Below, piece by piece: positions 23,511 through 37,068 of a stretch of DNA of 64,000 bases. Positions within the stretch are counted from its first letter, which is position 1. Every line of letters starts with the position of its first letter. The position numbers and the translations under genes are program-made. Source of the stretch: Sinohyriopsis cumingii (Eukaryota; Mollusca; Bivalvia; Unionida; Unionidae); NCBI GenBank assembly GCA_028554795.2, contig CM068825.1, forward strand, positions 159,321,553 through 159,385,552, in the 5' to 3' direction. The notes beneath the pieces are model-generated. The model ran no database searches. It saw only the letters and a list, made by a program, of their open reading frames with translations, and was not told where the DNA came from.

Positions 23511-24105
23511 ATAACTTATGTTGACTAGGGCTCTTGAAATGTTGCAAAATATATCTAATATCAGTTCTCATCAATCACGTCATTAATAATATCAATATCG
23601 ATATTGATCCAATATCGATTCTCATCAAGCACACTACTAATAATATCAATATCGACAATGATCTCATTTTGATCCCCTTTTCAAAGCAGTTCCTTATAAA
23701 TTTTTAATAACACTATTTTCATGAAATGTTTACGCTATCTTGTATGGTTAGGAGATCATTTTGGCCATGCTACGATTAAATTTGTCATTGCCCTTATCTT
23801 ACTTTCATAATTTTTATGAATATGATTGTGGAGATAAGTAGAACATTTAACACACACAGAGTGAGTTTAGTATTACCCCATCTAAACTTGTAATTAGGGC
23901 ACAGTTTGTCTTCACTGCCAATTTTTGTCAAACCAGTTTATTTCTTTTTCAATGTTTATGCATAAGCATAAGACGTTATTAAAGTCTTCATTTTCATCTA
24001 ATGAAAAGACCCATTGTCTGTATATTAAAAGGTTAAACTATTAACTAATATGATTTAACAGATGGAACTTTCCTAATCAACTTGTAAACTTATATCTAAC
24101 TGATG

Positions 24106-24190
24106 ATGATGAGGAGGAGGAGGATTGATGATGACGAGGACGAAGATAATGATGATGAGGAGAGGAGGATGAGGATGAAGAGGAAATAGC
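24106..24190. repeat. GATGAG-rich purine tract
   Basis: About 85 bp of GAT/GAG/GAC triplets. It looks like acidic coding sequence but has stops in the phase of the repeat and no exon signals. Confidence 0.75.
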
Positions 24191-24234
24191 TAACTAAACA
24201 CATTTCGAACAATTTCTAGTTCAATCGCTTTTAA

Positions 24235-25330
24235 GGCGTATCCCTGCTATAGTCGTCCGTCCGGCGATGATTGGATTGGTTGTTACCACCCTGGACACAA
24301 TATTTCTGATCCAGTCTTTTTATCAGACTTAAAAAATCGTCTTATGTCATCCAGTACTCGCAAGGGATCGATAATAACGGAATCCATTTATACTAATGAG
24401 GGTATCTTGCTTCTGAGTGGCTGATCGTGCTACGAATCGGGAGTCATATCTCTGATCCTGTTGTGATCAAATGTAAAATAAAATCTTATGTGATAGAGCT
24501 CTCGCACGAGATCGATACTAAGCATGCATATTAATGAGGTGATCTTGGATCTGATTGGATGAGCATGTTACCATTCCAGAGACTATATTTCTGATCCAAT
24601 TTTAATCAAATTTGGTAAATAAACTTAAATCATTTATATTTCTGATGTTTACAATTATAAGCGAGATGAATGTTACTGGGGTGATCTTGCATTTAATTGT
24701 TGAACGTGTCCACACTTAGGCAGTGTTCCTCATCAAATTTTTTTCAAACATGGGTAAACAGGCATTGATCATCAATGTATCCAAGTGTGATAAATGATAA
24801 GCATGAACCATCAAATCTGAATGTACCATGAGCCTAAATGTACAATGGCTATGTTCCAATCCAAGGCCTGTGTGCGCAAGGTAAATCGGTTTTCTTATTA
24901 TAAGCACTCCGCTCGTGCAGCATGGAGCGAACCGAACTCACTACATCGAAATCGTGTTTGATATAGATAAACTAACCTCAGGTAACGCTGTACACTGAAA
25001 GGAAACTCGAGTACATTCTATTCCAAATATTCATAAACAATAAATATACACAATTCCGTGACAATATTAATGGTGTGATATTGCATCCAATGGAGTTTCT
25101 TGCCACTCTAGTGATTGTACTTCTGACACAGTTGTAATCTAACACGATAGATAGGCCGATATAATCCAACACGATAGATAGGCCGGTATAATCTAACACG
25201 ACAGATAGGCCGATATAATCAAAATGTTGGATGCGTTGTATTAGAGAATCGAGATAAATTAGGGACAGTATTTTGTAAGATCTGCGCGTATTAATTGCAC
25301 GATTTTGCATTTTAATGGATGCGTTATATA
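24235..25330. repeat. Degenerate tandem repeat, units of about 130-150 bp, plus a 29 bp triplication
   Basis: Phrases such as ATATTTCTGATCCAG, AAATCGTCTTATGT and AATGAGGTGATCTTG recur at intervals between 24,290 and 24,690 and again near 25,060-25,130. At 25,134-25,220 a 29 bp unit (AACACGATAGATAGGCCGAT plus ATAATCC) is repeated three times. Confidence 0.55.
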
Positions 25331-26716
25331 AGTCGCTAAATTTAGACTACAATTCTCACCCAATTTCGCTAAAACTTGGAAAATTGATTTTTGCCATCAA
25401 AATAGATAATGAGCACGTGACTATGCATTTTAATTACTGCTTAATATCTGGAAATATTTTTTATGTGTCTGTAGTAAAATTAGTACAAATGACATTATAT
25501 AAAGTCTGAAAATGAGTTAATATACGGTTGTGTTCTGACAATATTTTATTATGTTAGCCAGTTGATGGACATCTGGCCCATTTGGGTCTCTTGATATTCT
25601 CTTCATGAATGTGGGTGGATGCCCCTGTGTGTGGCGTTATCATAAAGACGCAGGCAGTAGAACTTAAGTGTTTTTCATCCATCGCAGACTAGTCCTGTCT
25701 GTAAATGGGGTTCACATTCAAATTAGAGTACTTGCAGACGGAGAGAACATTTATGTGCAGCAAAAATGAGAACATAACATGCATATTTTCCATATAAGAA
25801 TGTATACCTTTTAAAAACCAGACCTTTGTTTGTATACCAATAATGAAAACAAAGAATACAATATTTTCCGTCACACCCTTCTACAGAAGCAAGCAATAAT
25901 TTCTGTGCACGTGCAGGCTTTACATGTGATCCTCGTTTGACGTCATCTCGAGGAGGTAACTGAAAACACCTTACTTATTGAAACGGTCCATAGCATATAT
26001 GTATCTTATGTCCAACTAGTTATGTCTGGCTGTGAAGAACATTCCTGTATGTGCTATAACCATTTTGAGACATAAAGAATCCAAACTGTTTCTAATTATT
26101 AAACATAAAAAACAATGACTTAAAGCAATGAAAGAGAAATTACCCATTGAAAAGTCTGTGCCACAGTCTGACGAGCTAAGCATTGAATCTTCTGCCAGGG
26201 TAAGACTCGGTGGTGTTATTGCGTTTCGCACAATCCCGACGGAGCATCCAAGGTCAAAATCCATGAGAATTATCTGCTTTTGGGCAGGTAAAACAAGTGG
26301 TAACTGCCTTTGCAATTACCCGTGTTGTTGTTCTTTCTGTTGTTTCTGGCCTTGCTGCAGTAGTCTAAATTGTTGGAGACACAGAAAGTCGATTGGCTGA
26401 TGTTGTTCAATGCATTCCATCGCTCAGACCATGATGATCTTAAGATGGATATGGTGAAAATGGTAATTACGACCTGAAACGAAATATTAGCAATTGTTCA
26501 GATCTTCGCTTTGCATTTCTGCTGAGCAAGTTTCGTTCCACGATATTTTAAAGGACTTATTGTGTGTAATCGTGCAGGGCCCCACTTATTGAAATCATTC
26601 TCTGCTGCATCCTCCTCGTCTTCTTCAAACATCATACAACGTAACAAGTTTCGCAATTAAAGGTACGCTCTTCGGTTTTCAGATCTTGTATGCTCCAACA
26701 TAATAAAGTATAAGTG
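25331..26716. other. Host DNA with one doubtful exon
   Basis: On the minus strand, about 26,144-26,440 encodes a Gln-rich stretch and then a segment with MDFDLGCSVGIV, ending at ATGG then GTAATT. An in-frame TAA divides it, so it is either a pseudo-exon, two exons, or chance. Nothing else was recognised. Confidence 0.3.
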
Positions 26717-29700
26717 AAAACATAGTAAGCAATGGAAGCAATGTGCCTTGGTGTCAGTCAAAACATAGTTTGCAATGGGAATGATGTGCCTTGGTGTCAG
26801 TCAAAACATAGCAGGCAATAAGAGTGATGTGTCTTGGTGTCCGCCAAAACATGGTAGGCAATGGGAGTGATGTGCCTTGATGTCAGTCAAAACAGCAGGT
26901 AATGGGAATGATGTGCATTGGTGTCAGTCAAAACAGGAGTCAGTGGGAGTAATGTGCCTTGTTGTCAGTTCAAACATAACAGGCAATAGGAGTGATAGGC
27001 ATTTGAGTCAGTCAAAATAGAGTAGGCAATGAGAGTGATGTGCCTTGGTGTCAGTCTGAACATAGCAGGCAATTGGAGTGATGTTCCTTGGTGTCAGTCA
27101 AACCCAAGTAGTCAATGGGAGTAGTGTGCATTGGTGTCAGTCAAAACATAGTTTGCAATGGGAATGATGTGCCTTGGTGTCAGTCAAAACATAGCAGGCA
27201 ATAAGAGTGATGTGTCTTGGTGTCCGCCAAAACATGGTAGGCAATGGGAGTGATGTGCCTTGGTGTCAGTCAAAACAGCAAGTAATGGGAGTGATGTGCA
27301 TTGGTGTCAGTCAAAACTTAGGAGTCAATGCGAGTGATGTGCCTTGTTGTCAGTTCAAACATAACAGGCAATGGGAGTGATAGGCATTTGAGTCAGACAA
27401 AATAGAGCAGGCAATGGGAGTGATATGCCTTGGTGTCAGTCTGAACATAGCAGGCAATGGGAGTGATGTTCCTTGGTGTCAGTCAAAACCAAGTAGGCAA
27501 TGGGAATGATGTGCCTTGGTGTCAGTCTAGACATAGCTATGGGAGTGATGTCAGTTGGTGTCAGTCAAAGCATTGCAGTCAGTGGAAGTGATGTGCCTTG
27601 ATGTCACTCAAAACATAGTAGGCAATGGGAGTGATGCTCAATGGTGTCAGTCAAATCAGAGCAGGCAATAGGAGTGATGTGCCATGGTGTCAGTCGAATC
27701 ATAGGCAATGGGAGTGATGTGCCTTGGTGTCGGTCAAAACATAGTAGGTAATGGGAGTGATGTGCCTTGGTGTCAATCAAAACATAGTAGGCAATGGGAG
27801 TGATGTGTCATGGTGTCAGTCAAATCATAGCAGGCAATAGGAGTGATGTGTCATGGTGTCAGTCAAAACATAGACAATGGGAGTGATGTGCCTTGGTGTC
27901 GGTCAAAGCATAGAAGGCAATGGGAGTAATGTGCTTTGGTGTCAGTCAAAACAAAAAAGGCAATGGGTGTGATGTGCCTTGGTGTCAGACAAAACATAGT
28001 AGGCAATAGGTGTGATGTGCCTTGGTGTCTGTCAAAACAAAATAGACAATGGAAGTGATGTGCCTTGGTGTCAGTCAAAACATAGTAGGCAATGGGAGTA
28101 ATGTACCTTGGTGTCAGTCACAACATAGTAGGCAATGGGAATGATGTGTCTTGGTGTCAGTTAAAACATAAAAGGCAATGGGGGTGATGTGCCCTTGTGT
28201 CAAAATCAAATCATAGAAAGCTATGGGAGTGATGTGCCTTAGTGTCAGTTAAAACATGGTAGGCAATGGGAGTGATGTGCCTTGGTGTCAGTCAAAACAT
28301 AGTAGGCAATGGGAGTGATGTGTCATGGTGTCAGTCAAATCATAGCAGGCAATAGGAGTGATGTGCCATGGTGTCAGTCAAAACATAGACAATGGGAGTG
28401 ATGTGCCTTGGTGTCGGTCAAAGCATAGTAGGCAATGGGAGTAATGTGCTTTGATGTCAGTCAAAACAAAAAAGGCAATGGGTGTGATGTGCCTTGGTGT
28501 CAGTCAAAACATAGTAGGCAATAGGTGTGATGTGCCTTGGTGTCTGTCAAAACAAAATAGGCAATGGAAGTGATGTGCCTTGGTGTCAGTCAAAACATAG
28601 TAGGCAATGGGAGTAATGTACCTTGGTGTTAGTCACAACATAGTAGGCAATGGGAATGATGTGTCTTGGTGTCAGTTAAAACATAAAAGGCAATGGGGGT
28701 GATGTGCCCTTGTGTCAAAATCAAATCATAGAAAGCAATGGGAGTGATGTGCCCTAGTGTCAGTCAAAACATGGTAGGCAATGGGAGTGATGTGCCATGG
28801 TGTCAGTCAAATCATAGCAGGCAATAGGAGTGACGTGCTATGGTGTCAGCCAAAACATAGGCAATGGGAGTGATGTGCCATGGTGTCAGTCAAAGCAAAG
28901 CAGGCAATGGGAGTGATGTGCCTTGGTGTCAGTCAAAACAAAATAGGCAATGGGAGTGATGTGCCTTGGTGTCAGTCAAAACATAGTAGGCAATGTGAGT
29001 AATGTGCCTCGGTGTCAGTCAAGACAAAATAGGCAATGGGAGTGATGTGCCTTGGTGTCAGTCAAAACATAGTAGGCAATGGAAGTAATGTGCCTTGGTG
29101 TCAGTCACAACATAGTAGGCAATGGGAATGATGTGTTTTGGTGTCAGTTAAAACATAATAGGCAATGGGAGTGATATGCCCTTGTGTCAAATCAACTCAT
29201 AGCAGGTAACGGGAGTGATGTGCATTGGTGTCAGTCAAATCATGGCAGGTAATGGGAGTAATGTGCCATGGTATCAGTCAAAACATAGGCAATAGGAGTG
29301 ATGTGCCTTGGTGTCAGTCAAAGCATAGTAGGCAATAGGAGTGATGTGCCATGGTGTCAGTCAAAATATAGGCAGTGGGAGTGATGTGCCTTGGTGTCGG
29401 TCAAAACATAGTAGGCAATGGGAGTGATGTGCCTTGGTGTCAGTCAAAACATAGTAGGCAATGGGAGTAATATGCCTTGGTGTCAGCCAAAACAAAAAAG
29501 GGAATAGGAGTGATGTGCCTTGGTGTCAGTCAAAACATAGTAGGCAATGGGAATGGTGTGTCTTGGTGTCAGTTAAAACATAATAGGCAATGGGAGTGAT
29601 GTGCACTTGTGTCAAATCAAATCATAGCAGGTAATGGGAGTGATGTGCCTTGGTGTCAGTCAAAACATAGTAGACAATGGGAGTGATGTGCCTTGGTGTC

Positions 29701-29952
29701 ATTTAAAACATAACAGGCAATGAGAGTGATGTGCCTTTGTTCCAGTCAAAACATTGCAGGCATTGGGAGTGATGTGCGTTGGTGTCAGTGAATTCATAGC
29801 TGGCAATGGGACTGATGTGCCTTGGTGTCAGTCAAAAGAGAGTTGGCAATGGGGATGATGTGCCAAGGTGTCAGTCAAAACATTGTAAGCAATGAGAGTG
29901 ATGTGTCTCTTTGTCAGTCTAAATATTGCAGGCAATGGGAGTGATGTGTCTT
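26717..29952. repeat. Satellite array, 43 bp unit, about 75 copies
   Basis: The consensus unit is roughly GGCAATGGGAGTGATGTGCC followed by TTGGTGTCAGTCAAAACATAGTA. Units vary by point changes and by short deletions of the CATAGTA part. Longer segments recur: 26,768 matches 27,151 (383 bp apart) and 27,871 matches 28,386 (515 bp apart), which shows higher-order structure. Confidence 0.95.
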
Positions 29953-30235
29953 TTCCCACTTGATCTGGGCAAGATTCAAACCCTCACAATTAATATTCAC
30001 ACGTGCGCATGTTAAATACTGAACGTGGCATTATGGTAATAAAATTACATTCATTTCACAGGGAAAATTAATTTTCTGTGTTCCATCTCCTAATTGAAGT
30101 ATGAATTCTATTCCTTTACATTTAAAGTGAATAATACAATTTTATAAAGAAGATAAATCCCACTAAGCAAATCCGTTCATCCGTTGGTAGGTGTAGTTTG
30201 GTGGGATAGTTTGAAGATGTTGATGTAGAAGGCAT
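29953..30235. other. Host spacer between two repeat arrays
   Basis: Unique sequence without recognised features. Confidence 0.4.
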
Positions 30236-30620
30236 TCATGTCAGTAATATCAGCATGCATGTCAGTAATATCAGCATGCAAGTCAGTAATATCAGCCTGC
30301 ATGTCATGTTAGTACTATCAGCATGCATGTCAGTAATATCTGCATGCATGTTAGTAATATATGCATGCATGTCATGTTAGTACTATCAGCATGCATGTCA
30401 GTAATAGCTGCATGCATGTCAGTAATATCTGCATGCATGTCAGTAATATCCGCATGCATGTTAGTAATATATGCATGCATGTCAGTAATATCAGCATGCA
30501 TGTCAGTAATATCAACATGAATGTCAGTATTATCAGCATGCATGTCATGTCAGTAATATCAACATGCACGTCAGTAACATCAGCATGTCATGTTAGTAAT
30601 ATCAGTATGCATATTAGTAA
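30236..30620. repeat. 21 bp palindrome-rich minisatellite, first block
   Basis: The unit is TCAGTAATATCAGCATGCATG. Each unit contains GCATGC and ATGCAT. Some units carry an extra TCATG. Because 21 is a multiple of three, all frames without a stop look open, giving spurious heptapeptide proteins. Confidence 0.95.
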
Positions 30621-31668
30621 TTATAGGATATTGCATTTGTATGGGAAAATATGAACGAGTTTTTCGAATGGAAATACTGCACGACCTTGGGAGTGAAGTA
30701 TATCCATCTGACAAAACGAGTTTATATTTTCCCATAAAAATGCAGTAACATTTTTATTATATGCTAATCATTCTAATTCTACCCAATGCTTAATTATGTT
30801 AACAAAATACACTACACGAAACAAAGTAAATGAATGTATGCCCCATTCCAAACTAAATACACAAGCGCACAATAACCATTACACAACAACATTATTACTG
30901 CGCACATAACTCCGCCCAGATAAATTTTAACTTAGTCGCACGCTCGACATAACTTTCGAAAGAAAATGGCGTATCTAGTTAAAACTGAAATTTGGAGTTA
31001 CATTGTGAATGAATGCGCATAGCAACAACTTTTCCATTTGATCTGGAATGAATATATTTTGATATTTATTTTCGATTCTACGAAATGTCGTGACTATGGA
31101 CTGGATTTATAAGTGACCATTCCACACGAAATACATCGGATTAAAGAAGCGAGGAAAAAGCGTGTTGACATTTGCAAATGTGTTTCTGCTTCTGTCATTG
31201 AATTGTTCGAAATCATAATGTGGGGAAAAATATGAAGTATTTTAATTGCAATTTTCAAAAAGACGCTATGGAACAGTATATGCCTTGTCACTTTTGATTT
31301 ATTTATGAGAACCTTTTCTTCGTCTGCTGTATAACTAGCCTAAATCCGAAACATTGTATCAAAAAGTTAACGCGTAATGTGCCAAAGCAGCTGGTATGTG
31401 GCAGTCCACGAAACATCTGCTTTACTTCATTCAGAAACAAATTTAAACAACCACAACGTAAAGCGCCTGCTACGCGAGTGTACATGATTTGTTTGCAAAT
31501 CAAAGTGCTGGCATCTGCGTCCATTGTTTGTTTACAATAGAACTTAGTTCCTTTATGTACGTGAATGCAATATGTGTATTTGCATGCGAGTTCAGTATCG
31601 GGTAATACTGCACGATTATGACAATGTAAAGTTAACGGAGAAAAAAAAATGAGCATATAAAAATAACA
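30621..31668. other. Unique DNA interrupting the 21 bp array, with a foldback
   Basis: About 1.05 kb separates two blocks of the same satellite. It starts with an imperfect inverted repeat of 28-29 bp (30,632-30,660 and 30,715-30,743). Minus-strand frames at 31,303-31,656 have no recognised motif. It may be an inserted non-autonomous transposon. Confidence 0.5.
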
Positions 31669-32925
31669 GCATGCATGTCATGTTAGTAATATCAGCATGC
31701 ATGTTAATAATTTCAGCATGCATGTCAGTAATATCAGCATGCATGTCAGTAATTTCAGCATGCATGTCAGTAATATCAGCATGCATGCCAGTATTATCAA
31801 CATGCATGTTAGTAATATCAGCATGCATGTTAATAATTTCAGCATGCATGTCAGTAATATCTGCATGCATCTCAGTAATATCAGCATGCATGACATTTTA
31901 GTAAAATCAGCATGCATATTGGTAATACAAGCATGCATGTCAGTAACATCTGCATGCATGTCAGTAATATCAGCATACATGTCAGTAATATCAGCATGAA
32001 TGTTAGTAATATCAGTATGCCTGTTAGTAATACCAGCATGCATGTCAGTCATATCAGCATGCATGTCAGTAATATCAGCATGCATGTCATTTTAGTAAAA
32101 TCAGCATGCATATCAGTAATATCAGCACGCATGTCATGTTAGTAATATCATCATGCATGATAGTAATACCAGCATGCATGTCAGTCATATCAGCATGTAT
32201 GTCAGTAATATCAACAAGCATGCCATGTTAGTAATATCGGCATGCATGTCAGTATTATCAGCATGCATGTCAGTAATATCAGTATGCATGTCATGCATGT
32301 CAGTAATATCAGCGCGCATGTCATGTTAGTAATATCATCATGCATGATAGTAATACCAGCATGCATGTCAGTCATATCAGCATGTATGTCAGTAATATCA
32401 ACAAGCATGCCATGTTAGTAATATCGGCATGCATGTCAGTATTATCAGCATGCATGTCAGTAATATCAGTATGCATGTCATGCATGTAAGTAATATCAGC
32501 ATGCATGTCATGTTAGCAATATCAGCATGCATGTCAGTATTATCAGCATGCATGTCATGTTAGTTATATCAGCATGCATGTCATGTTAGTAATATCAGCA
32601 TGCATGTCAGTAATATCAGCATGCATGTCATGTTAGTAAAATCAGCATGCATGTCAGTATTATCAGCATGCATGTCATGTTAGTAATATCAGCATGCATG
32701 TCAGTAATATAAGCATGCATGTCATGTTAGTAAAATCAGTATGCATGTCAGTATTATCAGCATGCATGTCATGTTAGTAATATCAGCATGCATGTCATGT
32801 TAGTAATATCAGCATGCATGTCAGTAATATCAGCATGCATGTCAGTAATATCAGCATGCATGTCATGATAGCAATATGAACATGCATGTTAGTAATATCA
32901 GCATGAATGTTAGTAATATCAGCTA
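31669..32925. repeat. 21 bp palindrome-rich minisatellite, second block
   Basis: About 55 units of the same repeat as 30,236-30,620. A multi-unit segment around 32,211 is duplicated 187 bp downstream at 32,398, so it has local higher-order structure. Confidence 0.95.
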
Positions 32926-34365
32926 GTTGGAATATTTGTGCAGGAGAAATTTTATAATCTACCGATAAATATGCATACATTTGTCCTAAAATCTAAAGTA
33001 ATTTTAAAGCAAAATTGTTTCATATCTACATTTTCAGCACGTCATCAAGTTCAAACATATTTTATAAACAGATATAAAGGGAAATAGAAGTTAACGACTT
33101 GGAATTGCCTTGGGAGTAATCCAGGGAATTATCTGCAATCAGTGGTCTAAAAATGGACCTTAAAGTAGTGACTGGAAATGACGCATGCTTTAGGTAATGC
33201 GAGTAGAGGATTTTCATACCAGCTGTACATTTCATTCTACTTTCTGTTTTCAGGTACATTAGTCTTACCATAGCGGTTATTTTGCAATAATAGCCAATGA
33301 CACTGTTAAATGCTTGGTAGGAACTATAAAAGTAAAGCTTGTTGACTGGATTTATGCCAGAAAAATGCAAAAGCAGTAATCTGTAATGGAAAATTATCTT
33401 TCTTACTGTACCGAAGGGAAACAAAGATGATGGTTACGTGTCCCTATCAGTATTACATAGCGGATACTATGATGGGGTGGGTGGGTGGGTTTAAGACAGT
33501 CTCTAACATAGGGATTTGTTAAATATGATCGACAACCCTATCATGGCCCAGATTAATAAACACAGATGAGATTATCTTGACAAGGATCGAAGGTGCATGT
33601 TCGTTCAGGTAAATTACCTGATAGTTCCGTGGGTTCAATACACAAGTCAAATTCCAGCAAACGGGACGGACTATCATTGTATGATTTATGCTTATTGTAT
33701 TAGTATACTATAGAAAAGTGTTATTGCAGAGGTGTAGTATGTGAGCCGAAACTCCCTAACTTCGAGCGACTTGTCTAAATATCAGTTGGCGATGGTCTCA
33801 AATATTGTCTTCAGTTCATAATAAGGTGTCTAAACAATTTGCCAGAAAATTACAAAAATAAAAACAAAAACAAAACAAAAAATTTGAAAAAATTAAAATA
33901 TAGAGGTCGAACAGTCTCCAAGCCGGTACATTTTCATTTCCTGTATCAGTGGTGCTTTCCAAAACTTCGAAAGATAAGTAAATTAGACTTAAACGTTTAT
34001 TTGACTTAGAAAAAAGGTTATTGTCAACGCCGCTTTAAAGGAAAAGGATTTGTTTGTGACATCTATATTTTATTAGAAGTAAAATGTGCTGGTTAAAATA
34101 TCGATATTTACCAAAGTTTTACAGTGTGGCACTTTTGTAAAGGATAATTTCTCATCATCGTTTCCGCAAGTAATAATTTCCCAAACACATGATGTCGCCT
34201 TATCTATTAACTCCTCACCCGTGAAAATATTAATTGCCCGTACGTGTGGCGTTATTTAGTCCATTCAGGTAAAGATAGACGATGGCAATCGGCTGAAAAT
34301 GACTCCTCGTTTTGATAGTTGTTAGAGACTTTGTATGTAATTCGAACATAATTAACTTAATTTGC
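32926..34365. other. Host non-coding DNA
   Basis: The minus-strand frame at 33,062-33,424 is open for 120 codons but lacks motifs. No other signal. Confidence 0.4.
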
Positions 34366-35198
34366 AAAGAATATGTCAAAACAGTTTATACGAGTCTTTT
34401 GATAAAATGAAAGTACACGTCAAAGCAGTTATCTCCGAGTCTCCTGATAAAATGAAAGCACTGGTCAAAGCAGTATCTCCAAATCTCTTGCTAAAATGAT
34501 AGTACATATCAACGCAGTGTCTTCGAGTCTCTTGCTAAAATGAAAGCACACGTCAAAGCAGTATCTCCGAGTCTCTTGCTAAAATAAAAGTACACGTCAA
34601 TGCAGTATCGCCGAGTCTCTTAATAAAATGAAAGTACACATCAATGCAGCATCTCCAAGTCTCTTGATAAACTGAAAGCACATATCAATGCAGTGTCTCC
34701 AAATATCTTGCTAAAGTGAAAGTACGCAAAGCAGTATCTCCGAGTTTCTTACTAAAATGAAAGAACACGTCAATGCAGTATCTCCGAGTCTCTTAATAAA
34801 ATGAAAGTACTTGTCAATGCAGTATCTCCGAGTCTCTTGATGCAACGAAAGTACATATCAACGCAGTGTCTCAGAGGCTCTTGCCAAAATGAAAGTACAC
34901 GTCAAAGCAGTATCTCAGAGTCTCTTAATAAAATGAAAGTACACCTCAAAGCGGTGTCTCCGAGTCTCTTAATAAAATGAAAGTACACGTCAAAGCAGTA
35001 TCTCCTATTCTCTTAATAAAATGAAAGTACACGTCAATGCAGTATCTCAGAGTTTCTTGATAAAATGAAAGTACATATCAACGCAGTCTCAGAGGCTCTT
35101 GCTAAAATGAAAGCACACGTCAAAGCAGTATCTCAGAGTCTCTTAATAAAATGAAAGTACACGTCAAAGCAGTATCTCAGAGTCTCTTGACAAAATGT
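34366..35198. repeat. Minisatellite, about 44 bp unit, near 19 copies
   Basis: The unit is close to AAAATGAAAGTACACGTCAA followed by AGCAGTATCTCCGAGTCTCTTGAT. Copies differ by substitutions and a few deletions. Confidence 0.93.
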
Positions 35199-36720
35199 TT
35201 AACGTACCTAGAAAATCATTAAAAGCTACCATGCCGTAGTAACAGACGGTAGGTTCTCGAAATAGATTACACAAATCTAATATTCTTATAAGCCAGTCTC
35301 TCGTGTGTATTCAAGATCTGAATTCATCCTTCATTATTTACTGTGTAGTTTAGCGTATTTTTTATGAATGATCTCTTTAAAGAATAGTTAAAAACTCAAC
35401 TGTATGGCAACAACAAATAGGTGATGTACAGATGTGACTTGGTGACGTCACAAATATACCCCTCTTGGCAACTTTCTTTGCCCAGCATTATGTTTGAAAT
35501 TAATCTGCCATATTTTTACAACTGCTGTGTGGATCCAAATAAAATGTTTTTATAAATTTCTATTTATTTACTATATATTTTTACTATATTCATTCAAGGT
35601 ACATATGAGATAATAGTCTCTGGTCCGTTACGTGCAACACTCGTAATGTTAATGCCTCGACACAGTAACACGACGATGCGAAATTCAGTCTCTCCGTTAC
35701 ACGAGACGATCTCAGCGCTTTGATAGCGTCATCACGATGTGGAACCGAACTAATAAAACTCAAGAAATATTTTTTTGTTGTAAAGATTACGATGCGTGGT
35801 GCAAAATTCTCATTATGATGTAGCGCCGAACTAATCAAGATCCATAGCTTGACGACACATGTTGCAATGGGTCATCCGCATCATCGTTATTTTCCCATTT
35901 AGGAGATTAATAACAACTCAGAGAAAAAGTAGTTATGAAAATAACGAGGACATCATGTACGTATATAAATTACTATCATTTAGATAAACAAACGAGTATT
36001 AAAATGTTTATAGTTCAATGATATGATTTTGTGGGGCCCTTCATTTCCAGCGTTACCCAATGAGGAATGGTTCCGGCTCTTATGCGACCTCTATCTCGTA
36101 AGGAGAAAGGTTACAATAAGGCCTTCCTCTGCTAGGTAAGTGGTCATATTAAGTACATCCCGACTGATCGAATATCGCAATCAATTCAGAAGGCTTTATG
36201 CTCAATGCTAGGAAGAAGAGAAACCGTCTAGTGTGTCTGCCAAACACCGACATGTGTTTCAGCATGTGTTATATTATCCTAATCATAGGGTTTTGAAGCG
36301 ATATCAGCAGATAAATTGTTCATTCATTTTTTCAGTGCAAAAGAACTCCAGATGAAATGCAAACAACGATTTCGAAGATTGAAAAATAGGAAACATTACA
36401 TCGGAAGCATGCGTTACATAATCAATGACATGAAGTCATTGTATATGTGAAGGAACCTAGAGGGATAATTTTGAATGAATTAATTCTTTGATCATCATTC
36501 TTTATTTTGCGTTTTGTGAAATTGAAAAAAAAGACAACAACAAAAACACAAAGATCAGTTACAAAGAGTACATTTAAATAATAGACACCGATTTAGCTGC
36601 CAATAATTCAATGATTTTTTTTTCTTCTGAAGATACTTGCATCTGGCCATATGTTCAAATTCAAGATTTTTATAGGGAAAGCATAAAATCTGCTTCTTAA
36701 TTATACATAACATATTTACA
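35199..36720. other. Host non-coding DNA
   Basis: No gene or known repeat recognised. Confidence 0.4.
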
Positions 36721-37050
36721 ATGTATGTATACTTGGAGTGTATGTACACTTATAATGTGTGTATACTTACAGTGTGTGTATACTTAGTGTGTGTATACTT
36801 ACAGTGTATGTACACTTACAATGTGTGTATATTTAGTGTGTGTATAAACTTACCGTGTGCGTACACATACAGTGTGTGTATACCTGCTGTGTACACTAAC
36901 AGTGTAAGTAATTTTACAGTGTGTATATTTACAGTGTATGTACACTTACAATGTGTGTATACTTATGTGTGTATAAACTATAAACTTACCATGTGCGTAC
37001 ACATACAGTGTGTGTATACTTGCATGTACACATGCAGTGTGTGTATACTA
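36721..37050. repeat. GTGTGTATACTTACA-type minisatellite
   Basis: Irregular units of about 17-26 bp built from GTGTGTATACTTACAGT recur over 330 bp immediately left of element A. The open frame across it is low-complexity and unlikely to be a gene. Confidence 0.85.
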
Positions 37051-37068
37051 GATGTGAGTAGTATAAGG

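Noticed and set aside
24106..24190. Acidic coding exon
   Set aside because: Simple GAT/GAG repeat with stops and no exon boundaries.
26144..26440. Gln-rich host exon
   Set aside because: An in-frame TAA and weak splice context make it unsafe; kept only as a remark.
27863..28078. His/Thr-rich minus-strand frame in the satellite
   Set aside because: Repeat-derived, without flanking gene signals.
30304..32408. Long open frames encoding repeated MHADITD or MHVSNI peptides
   Set aside because: They come from a 21 bp satellite whose period is a multiple of three; frames are open on both strands and vary with the repeat, so they are not genes.
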